Shown piece by piece: positions 50,398-63,775 of a stretch of DNA of 64,000 bases. This stretch comes from Tetrahymena thermophila SB210 (taxonomy: Eukaryota; Ciliophora; Oligohymenophorea; Hymenostomatida; Tetrahymenidae), in NCBI RefSeq assembly GCF_000189635.1, contig NW_002476373.1, forward strand, positions 1-64,000. The letters run 5' to 3'. A program made the position numbers and the translations under genes. The notes below the pieces were generated by a model, which saw only the letters and a list, made by a program, of their open reading frames with translations, ran no database searches and was not told the origin of the DNA. How positions within the stretch are numbered: position 1 is the first letter of the stretch; every line of letters begins with the position of its first letter.

Positions 50398-52724
50398 TTT
50401 CTTTTTAATTTTGCTTAATAACAACTAATTTAAATATTTAATTAATTATAAAAATAATAAAAGGTAAAGTTATTTTATACTAAGTATTTAAATCTATTTA
50501 CCTAAGATATTCCCTTTATATTGATAATCCCCACTACCTTTATATCGTTTTTTATCGGAAAAATTGTGGTGTTATTTATTTATTTAGTTAGTTAGTTTTG
50601 GTGTTAAATCGTAGGGCTTACATTATTTGAAATAATAATTAATAGTCTTATTAAAATAACAACAATAAAATTTACAAACCTATTTTTAATGAATACTTAT
50701 CTCTCTGTCTGTGTAAATTATTTCTTAAAATAAACTGCCATGAATACATATACTGTCTATGCCATTCTAGTATAATTTTAATTACAGTTTTTTAAAAGAA
50801 TTAATCCCTTTTTTTGTTAATTTGCTTTGAAATTTTAACTATTTTTTTACAGAAAAATAATAAAGCTTCTTACTGATTACAATAATTGATAAGAAAATTT
50901 TTAATTATAATAAACAGTAAATAGCACTATTACGACTTATTAAAAAGTGAAAATAATAATTGCGAGAAATTATGTTATAAATTTTTTAATTAACCACAAT
51001 TTGAGTAAATCTTTTTTTATTTTACAGGTAATTGAATGTTTAGGAATTGCTATCTATAGTAATGAGCTTCTTCGTTTTATTTGCTAAAGGTTGATACAAA
51101 TTTTTTAATTTTTCTCACATTTAAAGTGTGTATCAACATGTATTTTAACCATTAAACTATAAAAGTAATATATTTTTTATTTATCATTTAATTTTTAATT
51201 TGAATTATTGCATCAAAAAAAAGATCATATTTAATTAAAAATAAATGGACATTAATCATTTATTTCTTCTTAATTAAGAAAATTATTTACATTAATTTAA
51301 AGAAATTACAAAATATACTAGTTATTTATTATTGAAAAATATAAAACTTTTCAAATTTGATCTATAAATAAATGGGACACAATTTAGTTATGAATAAAGT
51401 AAATCTTTTAATGGATAGTCTATCCTCGTTAATTAACTTAGGTTTACTTTCATTTTTAAAAAGATTTAACTTAATTTATTTTGAAAAACCCTAAATTTTT
51501 TAGATTCTGGAAAAATTAAAGTTACTTTTAATAACATTTGATAAGAAGTTTGTGAAAAATAATAAGCAAAGTAAATTTATAATTTTAGTAATAAATAAAA
51601 GATAAAAAAATTAATTAATCAAATAAAAGAAATTTAATATTCATTCAACTAGTCTTTATAATATATAATAATTAATTAATTTTTTAGTTCAATACATTTA
51701 TTAAAAAAATAAATTAGATTTCAGTTTATTATCTTCAGAAAAGATGTATTTCTAAGAATTTTTTTGAATTTAAAAACCAGCTTCCACAAATAATTTAACT
51801 AATAAATGAATTATAATAGAATTAAATATTTTTCAGTAATTTAAATAATTATATTGATAGACAAGATAATTAATTTTATTTGACAAAAGTAATAAATAAA
51901 TACATTTAATCATTTTAATTTCATTTTTAATTCGTATTCAAATAAAAGAATTAAAATTAATCAAATTTACAAATATAAATAAGTCATACATGAAAAAGGC
52001 TAAGCTTAATCATATGTAATAAATGCATTGTAGTAAAATATATAAAACAGATTTTTGTTAACAATAAAAGGCAATTAAAAATATTTTTCAATTTACTTAG
52101 ATTAATATGTTTATTTACATATACTATAAAGGTTAGACCATAAAGAATATTATAGCTAGTTATTGCTAATATTTAAAAATATTATTTTGTTGCAATTAAA
52201 AATTTTTTAGCATTTACAATATATAAAATTAATAAATAAATAAATTAAATAAATAAATATTATATATTTTAGACCAATATAAATCATCATTTTTAGACTA
52301 TTTTAAAATAAATATTTTGTTAAATTTTAATTCATATAATTCCAAAAATTTTCTAAAATGGCCTTAATTAAAGGTTGCCTTAATGAATGAGGAATTACGG
52401 TATATGTTAGTTAGCTAAAAATATTTAGTTTTCACCTTCAGTAAGTTATAATATTTAGAGAAATTTTACTAAGGTTGGTAATTTAATATCTAAATAAGAG
52501 AAACAGATTCAAGAGTGAAATAAATAGCTAATAATTTATTATACTATATTTAATTGAAGTAAATTAAGCATGATAATTTATTTAAAGGAATAACTTAACA
52601 AATTACAATATAATTAAGAAGATATGATTAATTTATATTAAATATAAGTTTTTTGTATTTTTCAAAATAAATTTAAAATAAAATAATTTCTAACTAAAAA
52701 GCTGTTTCAATTTATATTAATGAA

Positions 52725-52752
52725 GGCGAAGACTAAGAAGATTCGCTTCGCC
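52725..52752. repeat. G+C-rich hairpin
   Basis: GGCGAAG and CTTCGCC form a perfect 7-bp stem around a 14-nt loop. The stem's G+C content is unusual in this neighbourhood. No promoter or tract identifies it as an RNA gene. Confidence 0.45.
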
Positions 52753-53764
52753 AAAAAATAAAATTTACAGATTCTAAAATCCTCTACTAGCGAAAATCTT
52801 TTTTTTTCAACATTCTACTAAAATAAAATGATTGATCTAAATTTTTTCAAGCTAAAAAGCATAAAAGAAAACCTAAATAAATGCATTATATATTTTTTAT
52901 TATTATTAATTAATTAATTAATCAAACTTATTTATAAAAATTCAGGTTTTAAATTCTTGCATTTGCATCTCAAGAATAAGGAATTAATTCTTTGAAGTGT
53001 TATAATTTTACATTCATTTTGATTAGATTTTTAAGTTTTAATGACATTTTTATAAAAACGAATTGACAATATTATTTTGTAAATGGGAACTGAGCTAAAA
53101 CTTACTTGATATTGTTTGAATTTTATTTGGATAGTAGGCTAAATTTAAAAATAATATGAATGAAGATGATAGTGCTTAACAAATTAAAAATCAAAATAAT
53201 TACCACAAAATGAGTTTAAAAAAGTTAAATATGAATAGTAATTAAATAACTATTTTAGATTGTAAACATTTAGTTTCTTAAGGATGAATTAATTAATTAA
53301 TGAATGAATAAATGTACGAATCTCCTTTAATATATATTGTAAATAGAATTTGCTTAATTTGATATTTATTTCATCTAAATTTCTTCTTTTTTTCTAAATC
53401 TGGAATTGATTACAAAACTTTATCAAATTTTTTCAGATTTAAAGTGGGTGTCAGCCAATATTTTAACTATTAAATTGTAAATGAATAAGGATTTTTATCC
53501 ACCATTTAAATAGTTTAATATCTGGCATATTTTACTGAGAAAGTTTTAATAATTTTAGTATTTTAATTTCAAATGTAAATTCTTTATTCCTGCTAAATTA
53601 CATTGAAAAGAATTAAAGTTCATTTAAGGGAAACGCAGATATTACATATGGAAAATAAAGAATAGAGGAGCATAATTCGTATATTCAAAATGGAAAATAA
53701 TACATATTAAAATTTTGTGGCTTTCCCTTGATGCAATTATAATTTTACCTTTTCGAAAATTATT

Positions 53765-54297
53765 AATTGAGGGGGACTACTTTTATTTATTTATTGCTTG
53801 ATTGATTGATCATATTACAAATAATCTATGTTGTAAAAATTCATTTTCAATTTTTGATGTTAAGACTTTATGATTGAAGATAAAATTATAGGTTACTATC
53901 TGACTTATAAATATGTAGGTAAAATTGTCTTTTTGTTCTTGAGAAATTCTGTAATTTAAATCAATATATTTGAAAATGTAATTTCATATGAGAATTTATC
54001 TAAGAAAAAATTAGACTGATAAATGATGACATTTCAGAAGTAAAGAAATTCTTATAGAACTTCTAAAAAAAACTTTACACTAATTTTGTTATAATTATCA
54101 GAAATGAACAAGTTATTATGAAAATTGAATGAAAAATTATATTTGGATTGTATTTATCTTGATTTAATTTCATTCATTGAGTATCCTAATCAAATAATTA
54201 ATTTCAATCAATTTAGATTTGCTTTACTTTCCTTATAAAAGAATTAGGTTATAAAATCAATCAATTAATTATTGTAGTAAGTCCCCCTAATTGATTT
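53765..54297. repeat. Inverted-repeat pair flanking about 440 bp of noncoding DNA
   Basis: The left arm, starting AATTGAGGGGGACTAC (53765-53810), and the right arm, ending GTAGTAAGTCCCCCTAATTG (54254-54297), are imperfect reverse complements, each followed inward by TTGATTGATTGAT-type sequence. The G/C-runs make the match unlikely to be a composition effect. It could be a small nonautonomous transposon upstream of the transporter gene, but no target-site duplication is clear. Confidence 0.4.
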
Positions 54298-54537
54298 ATT
54301 TTAGATTTACTCTGAATTGATTTTTGATAAATCGATTTAATTTAAATAAAGTTATATAAACTCTATCTATCTATCTAACATACAAGCATACATACATACT
54401 AATTACCCTCAAAATTCATATTAAATTTGGAAGCCACAAACAGCTAAAATTTATAATTTATTTATTTATTTTATTTATTCAAAATCTCTTTTTATTTTTT
54501 ACAAGGAACCAACAACTAAAGAAAAAAATAAACAAAC

Positions 54538-56091
54538 ATGGAAGACGCTAAATTAATTCAAGCTGCTAAGGACGATTTAAAGCCTACCCTTTTAAGCAAA
54601 ACAACTGCTGCTTTATTGGGAGTTTCTTCTTTGATTGGCTGGAGTGCTATTCTTAATTCGTTTGATTATTTCGGTAATAAATATCCAAAGGAAACTTACC
54701 ATGACGTCACTTTCTTATTTCCAATTCCATTAAAGTTTGCTTCTTTTATATGGGGTTTGGCCATGGATTACCTTTCGAAAAGATATTCGATCAAAATTAG
54801 AATTGGTCTTTGTCTTGGAATCTAATCTCTCTTTATGATTGCAATGCCACTTGTTGCTCTTCTTTTACAAAACTGGGCTGGTTTCTCAATTTGCATGATT
54901 TTATGTTTCTTAATAGGTACTACAACTTGCATCTCCTAGAATTCTAGTATTGCAATGCTTTCTTAATTCGATAAAAAGAGTCAAGGTAAATAATTAATTA
55001 AATAAATAAATTTTAAAAAAAATAACATATTTTAATTAAAATCCTTATTACCAATTAATTAATTTTGTTTGTTGATTTAAATTTATAAATAAAAAAATAA
55101 TTTTTATCTATAATTGCTATTAATTAAATGCGCATTTTCTTTCTAAAAAAAATAATAATAATTTTTTCAAAAAAGGAATTTACTGGATTTTTACTGCCTG
55201 GAGTGGACTTTCAATGAATGTAGGAAGAGCAATAGTGCTTGGTATTTTTGGTGATAACGATGCCGGAATTAATAATGGTACTATAGTTTACTTTGTCATG
55301 GCTGCCATTACTATTTATACAACCATTTTCTGTCTTTTTAAATACTTAAAATCTGATCATCACTAAGAAATGATGGCTCTTCACTCCGCTTAAGATACCG
55401 CTTATGAAAACACTACTGAATAAATAAACTATCAATCTGTTAGTGACTCTCCCAGCAGCAATCCAAACCAAGAACAATTAAAAGTTAGATTGATAGCATG
55501 CTTAAAGAAAATTAAATTTATAGCTATTTCTATCTTTTTCACATATGTAGTGACTTTCATGCTTTTCCCTGGTGTATCCATTTTCTAAAAATAATTCACT
55601 ATTATTCAATCTTTGGCTTGGTTTAGGTAAATATTATTAAAACTTACTTTTACTTTCTATAGCAAATAAACTAAAAAAAATTTATTGTATTCCAATTAAA
55701 ATTAATTAAATTTATTAAAAAAAATAGTGTATTAATGTAATTGTCTTACAATATTGGTGATTTATCAGGCAAGGCTTTGAGCAGTCTTCATTTCTACAAC
55801 TCTACTATGATGTATATTTTGAATATAAGCAGAGGCATCTTCTTCTTTACTTTCCTAATGAGTGCAAGAGATCCATCTAATGCCTTTTTTGGTAATGATT
55901 ACTTTGCTTTTGTTGATATATTTTTGTTTGGTCTTTCAAACGGACTCGTTACTGGCGGTCTCATGTAATTAGGACCTCAAAGAGGCTAAACTCCTGATGA
56001 AAAAAATTTAATTTCCTTAATTCTTGCATTTAGTCTGACTTTTGGTATATCTGTAGGAGCATTTTTGGCCCTCTCTCTTGAATAAAATTGA
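54538..56091 (+). CDS. Equilibrative nucleoside transporter (ENT/SLC29 family)
   Basis: Three exons: 54538-54985, 55176-55626 and 55728-56091, giving 420 residues with both GT...AG introns in frame. The N-terminal segment ALLGVSSLIGWSAILNSFDYF (about 25-45) matches the first membrane helix and loop of ENT transporters. Further hydrophobic helices follow, including a glycine-rich pair around SGLSMNVGRAIVLGIF. A hydrophilic loop of about 65 residues (KSDHHQEMMALHSAQ onward) sits at the usual large cytoplasmic-loop position. The C-terminal half has QLSYNIGDLSGK, RGIFFFTFLM and LVTGGLMQLGPQRG before the final helix. ENTs move nucleosides or nucleobases across the plasma or organelle membrane by facilitated diffusion. 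Total helix count is consistent with about 11. Substrate specificity cannot be read from sequence. Confidence 0.87.
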
Positions 56092-57198
56092 TCCTTATGA
56101 AAAAAAATGTGTCTAAAAAACAAATAACAAAAAATAATAAATAATCTAATTTAATTTTATCTTATTTAAAAATATTAATGCTTTTATTTAATTTATTTAC
56201 CCTACCTATGTATTTATATAAATTTGTGTAAGTCTATTCATATATTCCTATCATCTTTATCAGTTTTTTTAAATCACTTTCAAAAATAATTAACTATTTA
56301 TCATTGATTAAGAGTTCTCTAATAAATAACAAATTTATTTATTGACTATTTTTCTTTCATTTTTTTGAATCTAATTAAATTTTTAAGCTTCTTTTTCTCT
56401 AAAAACTTTATTAATGATTACAATGAAAAGATTAATCAATAAATTTAAAAAAAGTAAAATTTCAATAATTTAAAAATATTTTTTAGATGAAAATAAATAA
56501 ATAAGTACTTATTTATTTTGTTTTTATTGGTATTTTACAAAGTTTTAGTTTTTTAATGCTTATACAGCCATCATTATCATAAATGAGAAATATTCTTTCA
56601 GATAAATTTGTCTTTTCTTTAAATTTAAATAAGACAATTAATTATTGATCATTCACGATTTTTATTTTATTATTTTTAAAAATTTACTGATAACTTTTAA
56701 TTCAGTTTATTTTGAAGATCCATTAAATATATAATTATTTTCTATTAGTGATAAAATAATTAACGAATTTCAAATCTTTGAAGTGAGCTAACATTAAAAT
56801 ATTACGAATGCTATATATCTAAATTTTGATCGATTTATTTAAGCAGTAATTAATATTTTTACAGCTTAATAATTTAAATAAAATTGAATGAATAATCAAA
56901 TTTATTCTTATTCTTCTTAAATTCAAAGTGAATTTTTATTTATTTGCAATCATTACATAATATAATATCTGTACATGCCAGACTTTCAATGAATTATTTA
57001 TAAATTTCTTTATTAAATGATTTGTTAAGCATCTTAATTTTTTATTCAAACAAATTTATTTGATTAATTTTTCAAATAATCAAGAAAATTAGAAAAGGTA
57101 AATCAAGGGTTTTCTTTTTTATAATTAATTAATTAATTCAAAAAATATATAAATATAAATAAGAGGATTCAAAAAAAAAAGTAAATTAATATTGGAAG
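56092..57198. other. A+T-rich intergenic DNA
   Basis: No gene or distinctive element is seen. Confidence 0.6.
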
Positions 57199-58080
57199 AA
57201 TGCCAGTTTTTGAGGAAATTTATTCACACAGTTTTTAAGAAAAATAAAGTAATAGATATGATCTGAAATGTGAGTGATATACTAAATGTATTTCAAAATC
57301 AGTAGAATGATGTACAGATCTATCTATTGCGGATTAGTTGTAACAAGATTTAGAAGCAATTTTTTTTCTAAATCAATTCATTAAGTTTTTAAAACCCCAC
57401 TTAATACAACTAATCATTAATTCATCTTTTCCACCCAAAAGATGAATGTGAAATAAATACAAAAAGGCTGCATCGATGAATAGGCACTAGATTCTTCTTG
57501 AATAATTTACTTTGAAATAAAAATGCATCTATCTATTGTTTAATCCTCGTAGATGCTTAAAAATGCTGAATAGTGGCGAAAGCAATGAAGCTGACTTGAT
57601 TCAAACAGTAAGATTATCTTAATCCCGAAGATAATCATCTGCTTGAAAAAAGTCTTCTGAGCAATTAGACCTATTTAATAAAAGCAATTGTCAAAAAATA
57701 TATCTCTATTTATACTAGAAAACAACTAGTCTAAAAAATCAACTATAGTCTCTATTTGTAGTCTAGGAAAAAAAGCTCAATGCGGCACTTGAAGATTTAT
57801 GTTTGTAAAAAAAATTATAAAAAGAAAAAGATATTGATTGATATGATAAATCTCCTGAAATCTCTCGCTAAATCGCTACTAAGAAAAATAAGAAAAAATA
57901 AGAAAGAAAGAAATTAATTAAGAAAGAAAAAAATTGATAAAAGAAAAAAAAATAATAAGATCAGATAGAAAGATAAATAGATAGATAAAAAAATAAAATT
58001 AATAAAAGAATAAAATTACAACAAAAAGCAAACAAATAATAAATAAATAAACATAAATATAAAAAACAAAATATTTTGAA
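57199..58080 (+). other. Unresolved block of short protein-like frames ending in an A-rich tract
   Basis: A frame from the ATG at 57199 (MPVFEEIYSHSFQEKQ) meets TGA after 25 codons. Further on, a different frame reads MLNSGESNEADLIQTVRLS, then KKSSEQLDLFNKSNCQ and NAALEDLCL, broken by in-frame TGAs. The composition looks more protein-like than the surroundings, but I could not connect the pieces with introns. From about 57870 to 58080 the DNA is almost pure A/G/T with AAAGAAAG and AATAAATA runs. It may be a decayed gene or a multi-exon gene I failed to resolve. Confidence 0.35.
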
Positions 58081-59892
58081 TTTATATACACGCTACGCAT
58101 TATTTTCAGTCAGATTTCTATATTATTTGAATTATTAACTCAATTAGCTTCAACATATTAAAGTAAATTTTCACTATCTTTATTTAATTCTATGAAAAAT
58201 GGAACTTAATAGTTTTTATTTGAAGATCCTTATGAAGTAGTTGTTCGAATAATCAAAATTTAAACAGTTAGTTATAAAAAAGAAAATCAATTAATTTATT
58301 TATTTATTTATTTACTTACTTACTTTTTATTGTTTTTGTAAATGAAATTTCTTACTTTCAGACTTTATCAATTCTAAAAAAGAAAAGCTTAATTTACTTT
58401 TGTTTTTACCCACAGAAAATCCTTAATATTTGTTTGATCATTTTATTTTTTATTGGGTAAACTTAAAATAAATGAATTAATTAATGAATGAAATAAATTA
58501 ATAAATGTATTTAACAAATTAGTGAAGAAATTTAAGATTATTAGATAAGTAAACAAGTAAATAAATTTATTAGCTTAATAATAATGAAATACTTACTATC
58601 TTTATATGTATTATTCATTTTAAGATAATCCATTTAATAAAGGAAAATTAAATGTTAAATTTACAAAGATTAGATATATTAGACTAATAGGCAAATTTTC
58701 ATAAAAAATTCAATTTAAAAAATAGATAGATGGATAGATGGAATAATTTTAAATTGATTATTCATTTTTTTACAATTTATTTATTATTTTTTAAGATATG
58801 CCAATTAAATAAATTTCAGTATTATGTATCCATTCCACTAGATAGATTTTATATGTTATTTAATTTATTCTATTTTATTATTTTTAATATAAAATAAAAG
58901 ATAATAATAAATTTTAATATTTATTTTTTAGTAAATTTAAAACATTTAATAATTTGTTTTTTTATTAATTTATTATATTTGATTTTAAAAATTAAAATAT
59001 ACCATTTTGCAATAAATATTTTCTTTTCTAAGTAGAATCCATCCTTAGTAATAATAATATGGAAATTAATTTATAACAAAATTTGTAAAAATGAAATGCT
59101 ATTAATAAATAAAAAAATAATTTTTTCTTATAAATTGTTTACTTAGTCTAAAACTATTTTTGTATTAAATTTTATAAAAAGCTTATTATAAACTACTTAT
59201 CTATTTAATTAATTATGTCTTTTAATAAGAATTTCCTAAGTGAAAACGTAATAATTCGACTATTTATTTGAAAAAAATTGTTCATCATAAAATGCTTAAT
59301 TTATTTTATGTTTATTAATTAAACAAATAGTAATTTCCACATAATGATTTTATGAAGACAATTTGTGAATTAAAATAGTAAAAAAATTAATTTTAACATT
59401 TTTCCATCTATTAACCAAGTAATGATAATATTTAAAAATATTTTGTTTATTTATAGCATAAAAAAAATATTAATGTTTTACAATATAATTTAATTATAAC
59501 TCATAGATAAATCTAGAGATACTCTTTATTTTTCTGAATTGGTTATGCCAAATTTAGGTTGGCTTTGTTTGCTCTTAATTAAATAAAAAATGCTTTAATA
59601 AATAAATAAATGGTGATTATATTTGAAATTATATTTTCTTTTATTTAATTTGAGATGAGAAATAAATATCTTTCTTTGAAGATTTCAATTATTTAAATTA
59701 TAGTTTTTTCATTTTCTTTGAGAAAATTGGCTTTAGAGTGATAATAATAAATTAAATTTCAAATAAATTAAATAAAAAAAAATTTGATAAATAAAGAACG
59801 AAAGAAAAACAAAAGGAAAAAGATTTAATATTACTAATCTGCAGAAATTCATTCTAATATATAAAAGGTACTGACTACCTTCTAATGTTAAA
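58081..59892. other. A+T-rich intergenic DNA
   Basis: No gene is supported. Simple runs of ATTTATTT, ATGAATGA and ATAGATGG are scattered through it. Confidence 0.6.
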
Positions 59893-60720
59893 ATGAATTT
59901 GAATGTAGATAGTAGTATTCTAAAAGTAGCTTTAAATAGCAGCAGTGCACTTTATCAAAGTTTTTAATTTGGAAGCTGTATGTCTGCTTTGATATAAATA
60001 AGATCTCGTATGACATAATATCTATCTAAATTGATTTTCGCATGCTCATTCAATATTTAGATTTATCGTCATTAAATTATTCTTTGTCAATCAAAGTCCT
60101 AGCTTACAGCTTAAGTTTTTTACTCCACCAACAAATGAAGCCACCCACCTTCTATTTGTTGCCAATATTCCAACCAATTCAATTGACACTAAATATGAAT
60201 TAGAAGGATAATTACGCTGCTGCATTTAAATCTCTTTAGAAGCAAAAAATCACTCCAGTTTAAAGTATGAAAAACTAAAAAATGGCAAATAATTTAAAAA
60301 GTTTTTAAAATCTCCACCAATCAATTAATTTAAATTATTAGCGCCTCCATTTTAGCATGACATACACGCACTAAGATGCATTTTTATTAGTATTCTATTA
60401 TATATAAAAAGTATTTTTTAATTAAAATAAAATAGGCCTTATTATAAAAAGAACAAACAACTTATCTCGCTCGTACTTCGCTCTCCAACTGTGCCAAACC
60501 ACCTAATTTTTAAAAGCAAAATAAAAAGAAAGAAAAAGATTAAATAAAAAGAATAATAAAAGAATTAATAAAAATTAAATTAATTAATTAAATAAATAAA
60601 TAAATAAATAAATAATTAAAAACTAAATAAATAATAATAAACCAAAAATAAAATATAACAAATAAATAAATAACTTAAAAACAAAGAAAATAAAAAAACA
60701 ATATCTAACATTAACGAATG
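59893..60720 (+). other. Second unresolved block of short frames and an A-rich tract
   Basis: An 81-codon frame (59893-60138) starts MNLNVDSSILKVALNSSSA and ends at TGA. An overlapping frame reads FFTPPTNEATHLLFVANI and then TNSIDTKYELEGQL from about 60061 onward and continues protein-like to about 60400. A possible intron acceptor (TTTAG) precedes it, but no donor is convincing. The tract 60500-60720 is A-rich with AAAGAAAG and AAATAAAT runs, like that at 57870-58080. The protein is not recognised. Confidence 0.35.
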
Positions 60721-62373
60721 TCTTGAGCACACATTTAAAATTAAAATTTTTATGTTTCTTGATTTCTATGATTTCTTCATCATTCATGGTTTATAATTTT
60801 GTTTATATGAGATGAAAACGTTAATTTCCTCCTTAAATTCAGTTAGAAATAAATAAATAAAACAATTATTTCTTTAAAACGATATTAGATAGACCAAATT
60901 TTTGCAAGTCAATACTTATTTGTAAAATTGGATATGAAGTTAAGTATGAAAACACCATGGAACTAAAAAGAGATAAATAAATAAATCAAATTTAAGTTTT
61001 GCTCTCATAAATTTCGAATATTGTTAAAGAAATAAATAACACAAACTTGAGAAATCAGATACATTTAATAGATTTAATTACTAATTATATAATGTTTAAC
61101 ATTTTTACTTTCGCAATAAATTCTTATTTGAATTCTTTATTAATCATCTTTCAATAATTCCATGAAAGCAAGATAAACAAATCTGAATTTATACAAATAT
61201 TTTTTAATTTTAAATCTACAATAAATTTAAATTTAAGTTTAAGGACAATTAAATATTGTTAATCAATAAACACATTTTATTTATTTATTTATTCAACTAA
61301 CATACATGATTTATTAATTAAAAGAATCTTTTTTGAATCACTTTGTTTTTGTATAGTTTTTATTAATTTGTATGTATGTATCTGTCAGTCAGTCAGTCTC
61401 TCTTTATGTTAAATAAGAAAAATTTAAGTAAAAAATTTGAATATTTTTATTAGATCTATTAAATTTATATGGATAGGATGAATTAATTAGACCCTTTAAA
61501 TAAGAATCTTGAATATTTTTTATAATTTCAGCATTAAATAAGTAAAATAAAGAGCAAAATTTTATTAGTATAAAAATAAAGTTAAAAATGAATGTTTTGG
61601 AAATATTCTTTCTATTATTTGCAAAAATAATTTTTTAACTTAAGCTTCCATTTTTTTTATAGAATAAACATCTCTATAAACAAATAAGGATAATAAAGAT
61701 AAGATTGGATTTAATCAAAGTAAGATTTAAAATCTAATAACAGAGGTTTTTTAACTTTTAAATATCTAATTATAAATTTAATTTATCAAATTAAAAATTA
61801 TAGTAGTAAATCGAAAATAAAATTATTAGTTTGATTGGTTGTTTTATTATTTATTTGAATATTTATTTTTCATTTTATATAATAAAATTATAATTTGAAG
61901 GAAATAACTAAATAATTCATTTCCATCCAAGTATTTTCTGAAAAAAACTAGAAATTTGTATTATAAATAAATAAATAAATAATTAAAATTAGATAAATTG
62001 GTATTAAAATACTTAGTGAAATTATGGAAATCACTAAATAAAGTGAATGTAAAGACTCGAAAGCAATTTAAACCTTAAATAGAGTTTTTATAAACAAATT
62101 TTTTAGTTTAGCACTATGAATTAGCTTAGTAAGTATTTACTTGAAAAAAATGAAGAAGAATTTTAATAGTAATAAGATTTTTTCAATTATTAAAAAAAAA
62201 CAAATTTTATATTTTTTCTAAATATTTTGAAAAATTAAATTCAAATTAATAAAAAAGTTAATAAGAAGAAAAATATAATTAATTGTTAATTAATTAAAAA
62301 CAATAGAGAAGATTTTAAGAGAGAAGTTGATTGATAGAGATATTTGCCAAAAACAAGTTTTTTAATCCAGAAA
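60721..62373. other. A+T-rich intergenic DNA
   Basis: No gene is supported. A GTCA/GTAT tetranucleotide run lies near 61370-61400. Confidence 0.6.
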
Positions 62374-63010
62374 AATGCGTATTGTGGTCCAATATCATCA
62401 AAGTTTTTAACCTAATGGCAATTAGTATCTCGCATCAATTACTCTACTTAGAATAAAGAGCTGAATCATCAAATTCAGTTTTCAATCTCTTTGAGATTGG
62501 GTATAATCAAAAAATATAATTTTGAATAGCAAAAATCAAGTTTTTAATCCTAGGCCCGAGAAGAAGCTTCCTTTGAGTAATGAAGGGGTTTCTTCTACGC
62601 TATTCAAAACCAAATCTTTTTACTGCAAAAAGTAATAGATTTGCTTTTTCCCTTTGTAATTCTATATTAACTATATAAAAAGTATTTTTTTATTAGGTGA
62701 TCACCTCCAGTTTTAAATAGAGCAATTGAGCAAAAATACTGACTGATTGATTGACTGAATGACTGACTGAATGATAGCTAATTTTTTAAAAAGAAGAAAG
62801 AAAAAAAGAAAAAACAACAAATTTTAAATTTAAATTTTAAAAAGATACAAAAAAAGATATAAAAACAAGAAATTAATTAATTAATAACAGTAAAACCAAA
62901 AAACAAAATAAACAAATAAATAAATAAATAGAATAGCTTAAAATAATACAGAAATAAAACATAAAAATCTACATTAATATGTAAAATAAAAGCAAAAATT
63001 AAAAAAAGCT
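62374..63010 (+). other. Third unresolved block of short frames and an A-rich tract
   Basis: A 29-codon frame opens MRIVVQYHQSFQPNGNQ. A separate protein-like frame lies about 62525-62750 (QVFNPRPEKKLPLSNEG onward) and runs through a segment TATATAAAAAGTATTTTTT that closely matches one near 60405. A CTGA/TTGA tetranucleotide run lies near 62740-62775, and an A-rich tract fills 62785-63010. The layout parallels the blocks at 57199 and 59893. Confidence 0.3.
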
Positions 63011-63225
63011 GAAATACTATTTAAAAATAAATCATTTAATTTTAAATACAAATATTAAAATTTGAAAAAAGATATTTTGCTTCTTATAATTTTTTTAACG
63101 ACTTTTTGTTTTTACTGATTTAGATAGCTTAATTACAAGTAATTTATTTATATATCTTTAAGCGATATCTGTTTTAGTTAAATATATGCTTTGTTAATTA
63201 ATACTTTTTAATCTTTAATTTTTGC

Positions 63226-63775
63226 ATGTATTCCAAATAAATCACAGCCACATTTAAAAACATTATCCTTTTCTGCAGGGATGTTGAGAAAACTGCAGGC
63301 TTTTATAGCGATGCAGTTGGTTTAAAAGTTTCACATCAAAGCAAACAACTTGTTGAGTTAAAAGATTATTCAAATTTCAGACTTATTCTTAAGCAAATTG
63401 ATGGGTAAAGGATCAATCTAATATATTATTTGCAGAAATGATTGAGTGTTTAGATAAAACAATAAATAAATAGGGAAGCTTACAATATGAAAGGTTACAG
63501 TCCAATTTTAAACTTTGAAGTAGACGATTTTGAGCACACTCTGAAAAAATTTCAAAGCTATGGCGCAGAAAAAGATGGAGAGATAGTTGACAACGAAGAT
63601 TATCAAGTAAAAATATACTAGAATATTCTTATATTATTTATAGCTAATATATATAATTAATTTATTTCTATTTGCACTAAAAATAAATAAGATGGGATTT
63701 TTCAAGTCGCCAAATGGAGAGATGATTAGCATCATAAAAACTAAAACTCAAATAAATTCAGGCAAAGAAAAATGA
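63226..63775 (+). CDS. Glyoxalase/bleomycin-resistance (VOC) superfamily protein
   Basis: Three exons: 63226-63404, 63474-63606 and 63692-63775, giving 131 residues, the usual size of a single VOC domain. The two beta-alpha-beta-beta-beta halves are visible. Half one has FCRDVEKTAGFYSDAVGLKV followed by VELKDYSNFRLIL. Half two has YSPILNFEVDDFEHTL, then GAEKDGEIV and GFFKSPNGEMISII. VOC proteins bind a metal and act in glyoxalase, dioxygenase, epimerase or drug-binding roles. The subgroup cannot be decided here. The phrase FxVDDFExTL and the late KSPNGEMI are the strongest family signals. Introns are 69 and 85 nt with GT...AG ends. Confidence 0.82.

Larger units (their letters stand above)
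50398..54537. other. Long A+T-rich intergenic region
   Basis: About 4.1 kb without a convincing gene. Contents noted are an open but unconvincing plus-strand frame at 51371-51874, a G+C-rich hairpin at 52725-52752, an inverted-repeat pair at 53765-53810 and 54254-54297, and simple repeats (TTAG near 50585, CTAT near 54365). It lies between the divergently oriented LRR gene and nucleoside transporter, so it includes both promoters. Confidence 0.55.

Noticed and set aside
51371..51874. Plus-strand frame of about 168 codons starting MGHNLVMNKVNLL
   Set aside because: Open for about 500 bp only because TGA is rare in A+T-rich DNA. Composition is Leu/Ile/Lys/Asn-rich without motifs, and it has no supporting context.
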